DNA of 26,599 nt, from the NCBI GenBank assembly GCA_964629645.1, contig CAZVSU010000031.1, positions 1 through 26,599 on the forward strand, given 5' to 3'. Under the pieces are notes generated by a model. That model did no database searches and was not told the origin of the DNA. It was given only the letters and a program-made list of their open reading frames with translations. This DNA comes from JAAKFL01 sp964629645. GTDB taxonomy: Bacteria > Chlamydiota > Chlamydiia > Chlamydiales > SLFE01. Each line of letters begins with the position of its first letter. Positions within the stretch are counted from its first letter, which is position 1. This document shows positions 6,850-16,100 of this stretch, in pieces. Position numbers and translations under genes: made by a program.

Positions 6850-6910
6850 TTGATTTTTCACTTTTAAGTAAAGTATAAGATACTTATACTTACAGACCTA
6901 AGATTAGGGA
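6850..6910 (+). promoter_or_regulatory. rplK leader: candidate promoter and two inverted repeats
   Basis: TTGATT (6850-6855) and TATAAG (6874-6879) are 18 bases apart and could be a promoter. The -10 sits in the left arm of a perfect inverted repeat, AAGTATAAG (6871-6879) / CTTATACTT (6883-6891), loop ATA. A second small inverted repeat CCTAA (6897-6901) / TTAGG (6904-6908) overlaps the rplK ribosome site AGGGA (6906-6910) and could hide it. In other bacteria L1 represses its own operon by binding the L11 leader; this is the matching location, but I see no clear copy of the L1 rRNA site. Confidence 0.4.
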
Positions 6911-6919
6911 CGATACAAA

Positions 6920-7360
6920 ATGGCTAAGAAAAAAAAGATTCAGAAAATAATTAAGCTGCAGATTCCTGCCGGCAAGGCTAATCCGGCCCCGCCGATCGGA
7001 CCAGCATTGGGTGCTGCGGGTGTCAATATTATGGCATTCTGCAAAGCGTTTAATGCAGCAACGCAGGATAAGGGCGGCGACATCCTTCCGGTTGAAATTT
7101 ACGTTTATCCGGACAAATCTTTTGATTTTATCACTAAGCAGCCTCCCATGCCGGTCTTAATCAAGAAAGAGCTGGGAATTGAGAAAGGTTCTGGTGTTCC
7201 TAACCGGGACAAGGTTGGGAAAATTAAGAGAAGTCAGGCGCAAAAAATAGCGCAGCAGAAAATGCAAGACCTCAACGCTATGGATGAAGAGGCTGCTGTC
7301 AAGATTGTCTTGGGAACAGCACGATCCATGGGCGTCGATCTAGAAGAGGAAGTTAACTAA
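6920..7360 (+). CDS. rplK: 50S ribosomal protein L11
   Basis: L11 forms the GTPase-associated centre with 23S rRNA. The 146-residue protein shows the signature KLQIPAGKANPAPPIGPALG (residues 12-31), and the C-terminal RNA-binding part contains KRSQAQKIAQQKMQDLNA and AVKIVLGTARSMGV. Length is slightly above the usual 141-142 because of a lysine-rich N-terminus. The start ATG at 6920 has AGGGA nine bases upstream. rplA begins 2 bases after the stop, so the L11-L1 pair is translationally coupled. Confidence 0.98.
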   Translation: MAKKKKIQKIIKLQIPAGKANPAPPIGPALGAAGVNIMAFCKAFNAATQDKGGDILPVEIYVYPDKSFDFITKQPPMPVLIKKELGIEKGSGVPNRDKVGKIKRSQAQKIAQQKMQDLNAMDEEAAVKIVLGTARSMGVDLEEEVN

Positions 7361-7362
7361 TT

Positions 7363-8061
7363 ATGGGTCGTACTAGCAAACGGTTTCGGGAGATAGCAGA
7401 TCTTTATGAACCCAATAAGGTTTATAAGATCGACGAAGCTATCGATATTTTAAAGAAGTGCCCACCTGTCAAGTTTGATCAGACTGTGGAAATTTCTTTA
7501 ATGACTGGCGTTGACCCGCGAAAATCAGACCAGCACATCCGAGGAACGGTGTCGTTACCGAATGGCACCGGGAAAAAAATGGTCATAGTCGCTTTGACAT
7601 CCGGAGATAAGGTTCAAGAAGCCTTGGATGCCGGAGCTGATTTCGCAGGGAATGCAGAACTCATCGAAAAAATCACTTCCGGTTGGACCGATTTTGATGC
7701 TTTGGTCGCAACACCGGATATGATGCGAGATGTCGGTAAATTAGGTAAGGTTTTGGGGCCGCGCGGTTTAATGCCGACACCAAAAGCGGGAACCGTCACA
7801 ACTGATATCGCAAAAGCGGTGAGAGAACTAAAGGCAGGAAAGATTGAATTCAAAGTCAATAAGCATGCTGGCATACACGTCGGAGTAGGAAAGCTCTCAT
7901 TTACGTCGGAACAGTTGCAGGATAACATTAAGTCGTTTCTTGACGCGATCTATAGAGCTAAGCCCCCCGCGGCTAAAGGACGTTATTTGAAGTCAGTCGT
8001 TCTATCCTCCACTATGGGTCCTGGCATCTTAATCGATGTCCGCGAGCAAGAATCGGCATAA
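7363..8061 (+). CDS. rplA: 50S ribosomal protein L1
   Basis: L1 forms the mobile stalk near the E site and in many bacteria represses its own operon. The 232-residue protein is of normal length. Signatures are the N-terminal GRTSKRFREI, KFDQTVEISLMTGVDPRKSD, and the central VGKLGKVLGPRGLMPTPKAG (about residues 125-144), with TMGPGILID near the C-terminus. The start lies 2 bases after rplK, with a GAGGA ribosome site inside the end of rplK. rplJ follows after 14 bases, so there is no room here for a large L10-type leader. Confidence 0.98.
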   Translation: MGRTSKRFREIADLYEPNKVYKIDEAIDILKKCPPVKFDQTVEISLMTGVDPRKSDQHIRGTVSLPNGTGKKMVIVALTSGDKVQEALDAGADFAGNAELIEKITSGWTDFDALVATPDMMRDVGKLGKVLGPRGLMPTPKAGTVTTDIAKAVRELKAGKIEFKVNKHAGIHVGVGKLSFTSEQLQDNIKSFLDAIYRAKPPAAKGRYLKSVVLSSTMGPGILIDVREQESA

Positions 8062-8075
8062 GGAGTAAGCTGTTT

Positions 8076-8594
8076 ATGAGAAAAGAAAAACAACTATTCC
8101 TCAATGAGCTAGAGGAACAGATTGATCAATACGGTTCTTATGTCCTCATGAGCTATATCGGGCTCACGGCAAACGAATCCCACGAGTTTAGGAAAAAAAT
8201 ACGATCTATGGGCGGAAACATCGAAATGGTGCCACGAAAGATGTTTTCACTCGCATCGAAGAAGTCCGGACTCGAGGTGAGCGTCGATTTGCTGACTGGT
8301 CACACAGGTGTTGTGTTTTCAGGCGGCGATCCCATCGAAACAACGAAAGCGGTTTTCGACTACGAAAAAGAAGCCGGGAACAAAATCACCGTAGTTGGTG
8401 GTGTGATAGATGGTGCCGTTCTCGATCAAGAGCAAATGAAACAACTATCAAAATTGCCCGGCAAGCAAGAGCTGAGAGCGCAATTTGTCGGTCTTCTCCA
8501 AGCACCGATGGCGCAGACGGTATCTGTCATGAACAACATTGTAGCAAGTGTTGTGTACTGCTTGGACAATAAGTGTAAAAAAGAAGACCAATAA
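8076..8594 (+). CDS. rplJ: 50S ribosomal protein L10
   Basis: L10 anchors the L7/L12 dimers to the ribosome stalk base. The 172-residue protein has the N-terminal block MRKEKQLFLNELEEQIDQYG and the conserved region GNIEMVPRKMFSLASKK. The C-terminal helix (about 140-172) is the expected L7/L12-binding tail. GGAG at 8062-8065 serves as ribosome site with a 10-base spacing. In E. coli the L10 leader is a separate regulatory target; here rplJ follows rplA directly, so control of the whole cluster from an upstream leader is more likely. Confidence 0.96.
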   Translation: MRKEKQLFLNELEEQIDQYGSYVLMSYIGLTANESHEFRKKIRSMGGNIEMVPRKMFSLASKKSGLEVSVDLLTGHTGVVFSGGDPIETTKAVFDYEKEAGNKITVVGGVIDGAVLDQEQMKQLSKLPGKQELRAQFVGLLQAPMAQTVSVMNNIVASVVYCLDNKCKKEDQ

Positions 8595-8625
8595 TCAATC
8601 AACAAAAAATCTGAGAGGTTTAACC

Positions 8626-9039
8626 GTGAGTACAGAAACAAAAATCAGTGAGAAGCTTGAAAAGCTCGTCAAGGAGCTAAGTGAGTTGACCGTTCTCGAA
8701 ATGGCTGAACTCAAAAAAGCCCTTGAAGAATGTTGGGGCGTCGAAGCTGCTGCTGCGCCTGTAGCGTTTGCTGCTGCGCCGGCTGCTGGTGGAGAAGCTG
8801 CTGCTGAAGCAGAAGAGGCCACTGACTTCGAGGTGACGCTTACTGAAGTTCCGGCTGACAAGAAAATCGCTGTCATTAAGATCGTTCGCGAAATAACGGG
8901 TCTTGGCCTAAAAGAAGCCAAAGAGCTTGTTGAAGGAGCCCCTAAAGTTCTCAAAGAAAAAGCTCCCAAAGCTGAAGCCGAAGAGATCAAATCAAAAGTT
9001 GAAGCCTCGGGCGCTAAAGCGACTCTAAAAGGCGTCTAA
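8626..9039 (+). CDS. rplL: 50S ribosomal protein L7/L12
   Basis: The multi-copy stalk protein that recruits translation GTPases. The start is GTG at 8626, supported by GAGAGG (8613-8618) seven bases upstream and by the family N-terminus; an in-frame ATG at 8548 lies inside rplJ and is not used. The 137-residue product has the N-terminal dimerisation helix pair (LEKLVKELSELTVLEMAELK), an alanine/glycine-rich hinge (about 45-66, longer than in E. coli), and the C-terminal globular domain with KIAVIKIVREITGLGLKEAK and LVEGAPK. A strong hairpin follows the gene. Confidence 0.98.
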   Translation: MSTETKISEKLEKLVKELSELTVLEMAELKKALEECWGVEAAAAPVAFAAAPAAGGEAAAEAEEATDFEVTLTEVPADKKIAVIKIVREITGLGLKEAKELVEGAPKVLKEKAPKAEAEEIKSKVEASGAKATLKGV

Positions 9040-9051
9040 CAAAAGAGTGCT

Positions 9052-9085
9052 AATCGCAAAGCAAATGACCTTTTGCTTTGCGATT
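9052..9085 (+). promoter_or_regulatory. Long perfect hairpin after rplL (processing/attenuation site)
   Basis: A 14-bp perfect stem, AATCGCAAAGCAAA (9052-9065) and its complement at 9072-9085, encloses the 6-base loop TGACCT. No T-run follows, so it is unlikely to terminate by itself. In E. coli the rplL-rpoB gap holds an attenuator and an RNase III site that separate ribosomal-protein from polymerase expression; this could be the counterpart. Confidence 0.6.
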
Positions 9086-9117
9086 CTGTGGCTAAATTCA
9101 CCTTTTAAGAAAAAAGG

Positions 9118-9146
9118 TTGCAATTTAGCTAATATCGTTGTATAAA
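9118..9146 (+). promoter_or_regulatory. Candidate rpoBC promoter
   Basis: TTGCAA (9118-9123) and TATAAA (9141-9146) are 17 bases apart. A small hairpin (ACCTTTT 9100-9106 / AAAAGGT 9112-9118) lies just upstream. A start near 9153 would give rpoB a 5' leader of about 180 bases, which otherwise holds no reading frame I can support. Confidence 0.45.
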
Positions 9147-9332
9147 TGATTTGCTGCTTGATTTTTCGTTTTCCGTTAACGGGTGATTCAATTTGATTGT
9201 CCTAAATCCAATGAATAGTATTTGTCGCTTGATCCCATACGAGACAACAGAGAGATTAAGTGGCTCTTTGATAGCAGTCACATGCCCAAATCAACCCCAC
9301 CATCATCATATCTTTAGAGGGAGTCCTTCAGG

Positions 9333-12300
9333 ATGTCAAAAGGCTTAAGAAAAAGAATTAGTTTCAAAGAAAAAGAAGATATTATCGATCTTCCAAACCT
9401 GATTGAAGTCCAAATCAAGTCCTACAATCAGTTTTTGCAGGCCGATAAATTTCCTGAAGATAGGGACGAGATTGGCCTACAGGAGATTTTTACCGATCTT
9501 TTTCCTATCAAATCCTATGATGAAAAGACGATCCTCGAATTTCTATCCTATAACCTCGGAGTTCCTAAATATGACCCCGACGAATGCATTCGAAGAGGGC
9601 ACACATACAGCGTCACCCTGAAAGTCAAATATCGCCTGACGGACGAAACGGGAATAAAAGAAGAAGAAGTCTATATGGGGACAATCCCTGTTATGACAGA
9701 CAAGGGGACATTCATCATCAACGGTGCCGAAAGAGTCGTCGTCTCACAGCTTCACAGATCACCGGGCATATGCTTTGAGCAAGAAAGGCACAGCCGCGGT
9801 CAAATGCTCTTTTCATTCCGTATTATCCCGTACAGAGGCAGTTGGCTGGAAGCGTCATTTGATCCCAACGATTTGATCTATATTTATGTCGACCGCAAGC
9901 AGCGTCGGCGCAAAGTTTTAGCGACAACCTTTATCAGGACGCTTGGCTTTTCCTCCAACGCCGATATTATTGAAGAATTTTTTGAGATCAGCCATGCAAA
10001 ACTGAAATCTGAGAAAGAAATTTCGAAACACGTCGGAAAAATTCTCGCTCAAGATGTCGTCGATGACGAAAGCGGCTTAGTATTTGGAAAAGCGTCAGAA
10101 AAGCTCACCACCGCCATGCTTAAGCGTATGCTCGATGCAGGAATCAAAGAGATATCGATCGCAGAAGGGGCGGATGAATCAAGCCCGATCATCAAAATGC
10201 TCGCAAAAGATCCGACCGACTCCTATGAATCTGCTCTCAAAGACTTTTATCGTAAGATAAGACCGGGAGAACCCGCAACGCTCTCGAATGCACGATCGGC
10301 GATCATGCGCCTCTTTTTCGATAGCAAGCGTTATAATCTTGGGAGAGTGGGGCGTTACAAGCTCAACACAAAGCTTGGATTTGACGTCAATGACGACGTG
10401 CTACGCACTCTCACATTAACGAAAGAAGATGTTATTGGGGCTCTAAAATATTTAATCCGAATTCGGCAAGGTGACGACGACACTTACGTCGACGATATTG
10501 ACCATCTTGGCAATCGCCGCGTCCGCTCAGTGGGTGAGTTGATCCAAAATCAGTGCAGAATCGGCCTCGCTCGTATGGAAAAGATCATCCGTGAAAGGAT
10601 GAACCTTTTTGATTTCAGTTCGGATACCCTGACCCCTGGTAAAATTGTCTCTGCTAAGGCACTCTCGGGTGTCCTGAAAGATTTCTTCGGTCGTTCACAA
10701 CTTTCGCAGTTTATGGATCAGGCCAACCCCGTCGCAGAGCTGACGCACAAAAGACGACTGTCGTCTCTTGGGCCGGGCGGATTAAATCGCGATCGTGCAG
10801 GTTTCGAAGTGCGCGACGTCCACACAAGCCACTATGGCCGCATTTGTCCGATTGAAACGCCTGAGGGACCTAATATCGGTTTGATTACGTCTCTTTCCTC
10901 CTTTGCAAAAATCAATGAATTTGGCTTTATCGAAACGCCTTATCGTATCGTGCGTGAAGGAATCGTGACAGAAGAGGTCGAGTATATGACGGCCGATCAG
11001 GAAGAAAAATGCATCATCGCCCAAGCTCTCGCCCCCCTTGACGACATGAACATGTTCGTCGACGAAAAATGCTGGGCGCGGCACAGGGGTGAGCAGATCG
11101 AAGTCGAAACCGAAAAAGTGACCCATATGGACGTCTCTCCGAAGCAGCTCGTGTCGATTGTGACCGGGTTGATTCCATTTTTGGAGCACAACGATGCCAA
11201 CCGCGCCCTAATGGGGTCGAACATGCAAAGGCAGGGTGTTCCTCTACTAAGAGCAGAAGCACCGATTGTCGGAACCGGGCTTGAAAGAAAAGCTGCGCGA
11301 GACTCTGGTGCTGTTGTCACCGCTGTAGAAGATGGTATCGTCGAAGCTGTCGACGGTTCACGAATCGTGATCTCCTCTAAAAGAAACCGTTTGGATAAAA
11401 AAACCTACACCTTGAAGAAATTCCTCCGATCAAATTCGGGAACGTGCATCAATCAAACTCCGCTTTGCAATGTGGGAGACGATGTGAAGGCCGGTGATGT
11501 GATCGCTGACGGACCTGCAACTGACCGCGGGGAGATTGCTCTAGGAAAGAACGTCCTCGTTGCCTTCATGCCGTGGATGGGTTACAACTTTGAAGATGCC
11601 ATCATTATTTCGGAAAAGCTTTTGCGTGAAGATGCCTATACTTCGATACATATCGAAGAATTTGAAATTACGGCACGCGACACAAAACTCGGAAAAGAAG
11701 AGATCACACGGGATATTCCGAACGTATCGGAAGAGGCGCTTGCCAACCTTGATGACGACGGCATTGTCGTGATTGGCTCCGAGGTGGAGCCGGGCGATAT
11801 TCTCGTCGGAAAAATCACACCTAAATCGGAAACGGAGCTCGCTCCCGAGGAGCGGCTGCTGCGGGCCATCTTCGGCGAGAAGGCTGCAGATGTGAAAGAT
11901 GCGTCTTTAACTGTGCCTGCAGGCGTTGAAGGACTCGTGATTGGCGTCAAGCGCTTTACCCGTAAAGATCGCGTTTCAAGCTCAACTGACGAACTCATTG
12001 AAGAAGCGGCTCGTCTGAAAGAACTGCAACGCGAATACAAGATTCAGCAAACGCAGCTCAAAAATGAGCGCTACGAAAAGATCACGGTTCTTCTTCAAGG
12101 CGAGATGTCGCCGGGGACGATCGTTCACCGTAAAACAGCAGCTGTGATTCTTCAAGAGGGGGAGCTGATTACAGATGAAGTGATCGACGCGATAGAAGAC
12201 GAAGATATCGAAGATCTTCTTATGCCTGAGAACGAGGTCTTCACTGTCTTAAAGAAAATACTTCGGGATTACGACCGCTCACTGCAAGAGCTTGAGATGA

Positions 12301-13103
12301 AATACAAGACCGAAGTCGAGCACATCCGAAAAGGGGATACCGACTTAGAACCGGGAATCATTCGCCAGGTTAAAGTTTACGTCGCGACGAAAAGAAAACT
12401 TGAAGTGGGCGATAAAATGGCAGGGCGACATGGAAACAAAGGGGTGGTGTCACGCATCGTTCCGGAAGCCGACATGCCTTTCATGTCTGATGGCCGTTCC
12501 ATCGAAATCATCTTAAATCCACTTGGGATTGTCTCAAGGATGAACCTTGGCCAAGTCTTCGAAACGCATCTAGGCATCGCAGCCAAGCGTGCGGGAAAAT
12601 GGATTAAAACACCTGTTTTTGAAGGGTTCCCTGAAGAAGAAATTTGGAAAATGATGGAAGAGCAAGGCCTACCGAAAAATGGTAAATCCTATCTCTATGA
12701 CGGAAGAACAGGGGAGCGTTTCGATCATCCTATCGTTGTCGGTTACATTTACATGATGAAGCTTGGGCATCTCGTTGCAGATAAGATCCACGCTCGCGCC
12801 GTTGGTCCTTACTCACTCGTCACGCAACAGCCGCTCGGCGGTAAGGCGCAACGAGGCGGACAACGATTTGGAGAGATGGAGGTTTGGGCTGCCGAAGCTT
12901 ACGGGGCAGCACACGTCCTGCAAGAACTTTTGACTGTGAAGTCGGATGACGTCCCCGGAAGAACGCGCATCTATGAGGCGATTGTTAAGGGAGAGAATAC
13001 ATTAGAGGCCGGCGTACCGGAATCATTCAACGTCTTGATTAAAGAGATGAAGGCTCTCGCTCTCAATGTAAATCCATTAAGTGTTAAAGAAATCGAAGAT
13101 TAA
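9333..13103 (+). CDS. rpoB: DNA-directed RNA polymerase subunit beta
   Basis: The catalytic beta subunit, 1256 residues, close to chlamydial RpoB and shorter than E. coli (1342) as expected when lineage-specific inserts are absent. The rifampicin pocket reads SQFMDQANPVAELTHKRRL from residue 458. The Asp, His and Ser equivalent to E. coli 516, 526 and 531 are kept (462, 472, 477), while the residue equivalent to Ser522 is Ala468. Further signatures are RICPIETPEGPNIGLI, the KMAGRHGNKGVVS loop, and the C-terminal GGKAQRGGQRFGEMEVWAAE. AGAGGGAG (9316-9323) is the ribosome site. rpoC follows after 25 bases. Confidence 0.99.
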   Translation: MSKGLRKRISFKEKEDIIDLPNLIEVQIKSYNQFLQADKFPEDRDEIGLQEIFTDLFPIKSYDEKTILEFLSYNLGVPKYDPDECIRRGHTYSVTLKVKYRLTDETGIKEEEVYMGTIPVMTDKGTFIINGAERVVVSQLHRSPGICFEQERHSRGQMLFSFRIIPYRGSWLEASFDPNDLIYIYVDRKQRRRKVLATTFIRTLGFSSNADIIEEFFEISHAKLKSEKEISKHVGKILAQDVVDDESGLVFGKASEKLTTAMLKRMLDAGIKEISIAEGADESSPIIKMLAKDPTDSYESALKDFYRKIRPGEPATLSNARSAIMRLFFDSKRYNLGRVGRYKLNTKLGFDVNDDVLRTLTLTKEDVIGALKYLIRIRQGDDDTYVDDIDHLGNRRVRSVGELIQNQCRIGLARMEKIIRERMNLFDFSSDTLTPGKIVSAKALSGVLKDFFGRSQLSQFMDQANPVAELTHKRRLSSLGPGGLNRDRAGFEVRDVHTSHYGRICPIETPEGPNIGLITSLSSFAKINEFGFIETPYRIVREGIVTEEVEYMTADQEEKCIIAQALAPLDDMNMFVDEKCWARHRGEQIEVETEKVTHMDVSPKQLVSIVTGLIPFLEHNDANRALMGSNMQRQGVPLLRAEAPIVGTGLERKAARDSGAVVTAVEDGIVEAVDGSRIVISSKRNRLDKKTYTLKKFLRSNSGTCINQTPLCNVGDDVKAGDVIADGPATDRGEIALGKNVLVAFMPWMGYNFEDAIIISEKLLREDAYTSIHIEEFEITARDTKLGKEEITRDIPNVSEEALANLDDDGIVVIGSEVEPGDILVGKITPKSETELAPEERLLRAIFGEKAADVKDASLTVPAGVEGLVIGVKRFTRKDRVSSSTDELIEEAARLKELQREYKIQQTQLKNERYEKITVLLQGEMSPGTIVHRKTAAVILQEGELITDEVIDAIEDEDIEDLLMPENEVFTVLKKILRDYDRSLQELEMKYKTEVEHIRKGDTDLEPGIIRQVKVYVATKRKLEVGDKMAGRHGNKGVVSRIVPEADMPFMSDGRSIEIILNPLGIVSRMNLGQVFETHLGIAAKRAGKWIKTPVFEGFPEEEIWKMMEEQGLPKNGKSYLYDGRTGERFDHPIVVGYIYMMKLGHLVADKIHARAVGPYSLVTQQPLGGKAQRGGQRFGEMEVWAAEAYGAAHVLQELLTVKSDDVPGRTRIYEAIVKGENTLEAGVPESFNVLIKEMKALALNVNPLSVKEIED

Positions 13104-13128
13104 GCTTCATCCATTTTAGGAGAAATTC

Positions 13129-16100
13129 ATGTCCGATCAGCAAACGCATGAAGGTTTTGACAGCCTCGAGATCAAAATTGCTTCTGACGAAGTGATACGA
13201 GACACATGGTCTCGCGGTGAGATCAAGAAACCAGAAACCATCAATTACCGCACCTTCAAGCCCGAGAAGGGGGGACTTTTCTGCGAGAAGATATTTGGTC
13301 CTACACGCGATTGGGAGTGTGCATGTGGTAAGTACAAAAAGATTAAGTATAAAGATATAGTTTGCGACAGATGCGGCGTGCAGGTCACTCTTTCCAAAGT
13401 GCGTCGGGAAAGAATGGCACATATTGAGCTGGCCGTTCCCGTCGTCCATATTTGGTTTTTCAAAACCATGCCCTCAAGAATCGGCAATCTCCTCGGTATG
13501 ACAGCGGCCGATTTAGAAAGAATTATCTATTACGAAGAGTGGGTGGTTACAGATCCCGGATCGACAGAGCTTGAGAAAAAGCAGTTGCTCGATGATACCG
13601 AGTATAGAGAGGCTCAAGAAAAATGGGGGCGTGAATCCTTTGTCGCGAAGATGGGAGGAGAGGCCATTCAGGACCTGCTCAGCGCTGAAGATCTCTTACA
13701 GCTCCTTGGTGAATTAAAAGAAAAGCTCCGCAAAACGAAATCTCAGCAAGGGAGAATGAAACTCGCCAAGCGCCTTAAAATTGTTGAGAGTTTCCTAACA
13801 TCTAAAAACAATCCTGAGTGGATGGTGCTGTCGGCCGTTCCTGTTTTGCCGCCGGATCTAAGACCTCTTGTCCCTCTTGATGGTGGACGCTTTGCAACGT
13901 CTGATCTTAATGATCTTTACCGCCGCGTGATCAATCGAAATAACAGGTTGAAGCAGATTCTTAAATTGAAGACTCCTGAAGTCATCGTGCGAAACGAGAA
14001 AAGAATGCTGCAAGAAGCTGTCGATGCCCTTTTCGATAATGGCCGGCATGGTCATCCCGTCATGGGGGCCGGTAACAGGCCGCTGAAATCGCTTTCCGAA
14101 ATGCTCAAAGGAAAATCAGGCCGTTTCAGACAGAATCTTCTCGGTAAAAGGGTCGACTATTCCGGTCGGTCGGTCATCATTGTGGGTCCCGAGCTTAAAT
14201 TTAACCAATGCGGCCTTCCCAAGCTGATGGCGCTTGAGCTTTTCGAGCCCTTCATTGTTAAAAAATTGAAAGATCTCGGATATGTCTATACAATACGATC
14301 AGCCAAAAAAATGATTCAGAGGCATGACCCAGAAGTTTGGGACGTTTTAGAAGAAATCATTCAGCATCATCCTGTCATGCTCAACCGAGCGCCGACTCTT
14401 CATAGACTCGGAATTCAAGCTTTTGAACCAGTCCTGATTGAAGGGAAGGCCATACGTGTCCATCCTCTCGTCTGCGCTGCGTTTAACGCCGACTTCGATG
14501 GTGACCAGATGGCCGTTTATGTTCCTCTTTCTGTGGAAGCGCAGCTAGAAGCAAGGATGCTGATGATGGCGCCGGACAACATCTTTTTACCCTCTTCGGG
14601 CAAGCCTTCGGCTGTTCCGTCTCAAGATATGACCCTGGGACTTTACTACTTGATGCACGATCCGACGATCGATCCGGAACAATTGGGGCAAAAGGTTAAA
14701 GTATTCCGCGATACTCAAGAAGTCTTGTTAGCTCTTGCCTCATCCGGCAGCTATAATTGGATGAGTATTGAAACAAAGGCCGGCGAGTCACAAAGAATTG
14801 ACGACTTGGGCAGCGGAATTCACATCCATGAAAGAATTAAGCTCAGGACTAAAAACGGCATCATCGACACAACGCCTGGACGCGTGATCTTTAATACCAT
14901 CGTTCCAAAAGAGCTCGGCTTCCAGAACTATCAGCTGCCTAAAAAGCGAATGGGGGAGCTTGTTCTCGAGTGCTACAAGAAAGTCGGACTTGAAAAAACG
15001 GTCCGTTTTCTCGATGGTTTGAAGTCTCTTGGTTTCAAGGAAGCGACAAAATCGGGGATTTCGATTGGTATCCACGATATCCGCATTCCTGAAATCAAGC
15101 AGAAATTACTCAAAGAAGCGCAAAAGCAAGTCGATATCGTAAAGAATCAGTACGAAGATGGAATCATTACCGATGGTGAACGCCGCTCTAAGGTGATCAG
15201 CATTTGGCAGACAGTCACAGAAAAAATTGCCGATCGTCTCCTCGATATCCTGAGCAGGGTAGAAGACGGAAAGCTGAATTCCCTATTCATGGCTTTAGAT
15301 TCGGGAGCGCGGGGTAACAAGTCGCAGATCATGCAGCTCGGCGCCTTGAGAGGTCTGATGGTGAAACCGTCCGGTGAAATTATTGAGCATCCGATTAAGA
15401 CAAACTTCCGCGAAGGTTTGACTCCGGGACAGTACTTTACTTCCTCCCATGGTGCGCGTAAAGGTCTTTCCGATACGGCTCTTAAAACTGCTGACTCGGG
15501 TTATCTGACAAGGCGCCTTGTCGATGTCTCTCAGGACGTGATCGTCACCGAGCATGATTGTGGGACTCTTAACGGGATCGAGGTGTCTGCCATCAAGCAG
15601 GGGCAAGAAGAGCTGCTCCCTCTAAAAGATCGTATCTTCGGTCGTACGGTTTGTGAAAATATTTATCAGCCCGGGGATAGAACAAAATTATTGGCCAAAG
15701 CAGGCGATATTTTGACTGTCGAGCAAGCCGAGGCTATCGATGACTCGGGAATTGACACGATCCGCATTAGATCGGCTTTGACTTGCGAAACAAGATGGGG
15801 CGTCTGCACAAGCTGTTATGGAAATAACTTGGCTACAGGACGACGGGTCAGCCAAGGTGAAGCCGTCGGCATTATTGCCGCTCAGTCGATTGGTGAGCCT
15901 GGAACACAGCTCACGATGAGAACCTTCCACATCGGAGGGATTGCATCAGCCAGCGTCACTCCTGAAATTGTGGCGGAAAAATCGGGAGTCTTGATTTATT
16001 CTGATCTGAGAACCGTGCTCAACGACGATGGAGAATGGGTCGCCCTCAACAAAAACGGCAGCCTCCATATTGTCCATGACGAAGGGCGTTCTTTAGACGA

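Noticed and set aside
8548..8625. Upstream ATG start for rplL
   Set aside because: It lies inside rplJ; the GTG at 8626 has a ribosome site and gives the proper family N-terminus.
8595..8990. 131-codon minus-strand frame opposite rplL
   Set aside because: A shadow of the alanine-rich rplL codons; low-complexity Ser/Ala protein, and rplL is certain.
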